The translations under genes were made by a program, and so were the position numbers. Shown here one piece after another: positions 62,874-64,000 of a stretch of DNA of 64,000 nucleotides. Source of the DNA: Pseudomonas sp. SCA2728.1_7. Its GTDB lineage: Bacteria; Pseudomonadota; Gammaproteobacteria; Pseudomonadales; Pseudomonadaceae. Position 1 is the first letter of the stretch; every line of letters starts with the position of its first letter. The stretch lies in NCBI RefSeq assembly GCF_018138145.1, contig NZ_CP073104.1, forward strand, positions 5,857,001-5,921,000. The letters are read 5' to 3'. The notes under the pieces were generated by a model. The model worked only from the letters and a program-made list of their open reading frames with translations. It made no database searches and was not told the origin of the DNA.

Positions 62874-64000
<1,127 letters not shown>

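Overview
The window is core chromosome of a fluorescent Pseudomonas, probably of the P. fluorescens group. The evidence is high GC, gene order typical of the genus (gpsA/sixA, exbBD-lpxK-ycaR-kdsB-PTP-murB, rne/rluC, the yceD-rpmF-plsX-fabD-fabG-acpP-fabF-pabC-mltG-tmk-holB cluster) and many REP/REPIN repeats with TGTAGGAGTGAGCCTGCTCG-type arms. No phage, plasmid or CRISPR sequence is seen. The species is inferred, not proven.

Layout. 1-1619: 5' part of a TonB-dependent receptor (minus strand). 1816-9986: gpsA, a DUF4389 membrane protein, sixA, an acyl-CoA synthetase/thioesterase pair, two alpha/beta hydrolases, a DUF4892 lipoprotein-like exported protein with a possible upstream mini-ORF, and an AI-2E family permease. 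10004-23810: a 12-kb block bounded by two nearly identical IS4-family elements in the same orientation. Each sits at the same position of a dispersed structured repeat. Inside are an EF-hand protein, a two-component system, pyrF, two oxidoreductases, a MocR-type regulator and a chemoreceptor. 24065-25911: an uncharacterised membrane-anchored protein and three tandem tRNA-Glu/tRNA-Gly pairs.

26002-29217 holds the most interesting accessory module: alaX-type tRNA editing protein, Fe(II)/2-oxoglutarate oxygenase and LysE-type exporter in one direction, with a divergent LysR regulator. It looks like a unit that makes, exports and proofreads against a modified amino acid; this is inference. 29328-35664: a PA2817-family protein, fadE, a transglutaminase-like protein, a GST and a two-gene ABC exporter. 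35807-43316: DUF2062 protein, comEC, exbB/exbD, lpxK, a Trm112-like protein, kdsB, a low-molecular-weight phosphatase and murB. 43629-47990: a four-gene molybdenum hydroxylase operon (iorA/iorB type, XdhC, MocA-like maturation factors). 48182-53077: rne and rluC, divergent around a 699-bp leader. 53064-64000: HAD phosphatase, SppA-like protease, Maf-type pyrophosphatase, then the fatty-acid cluster up to a partial holB at the window edge.

Most genes belong to envelope building (lpxK, kdsB, murB, mltG, gpsA, plsX, fab genes), RNA metabolism (rne, rluC, rpmF, tRNAs) and fatty-acid turnover (fadE, acyl-CoA synthetase, thioesterase). Many neighbours overlap by ATGA or TGATG, which marks true operons. 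Start sites were re-chosen by Shine-Dalgarno sequence, signal peptide and family length; several starts are GTG or TTG.
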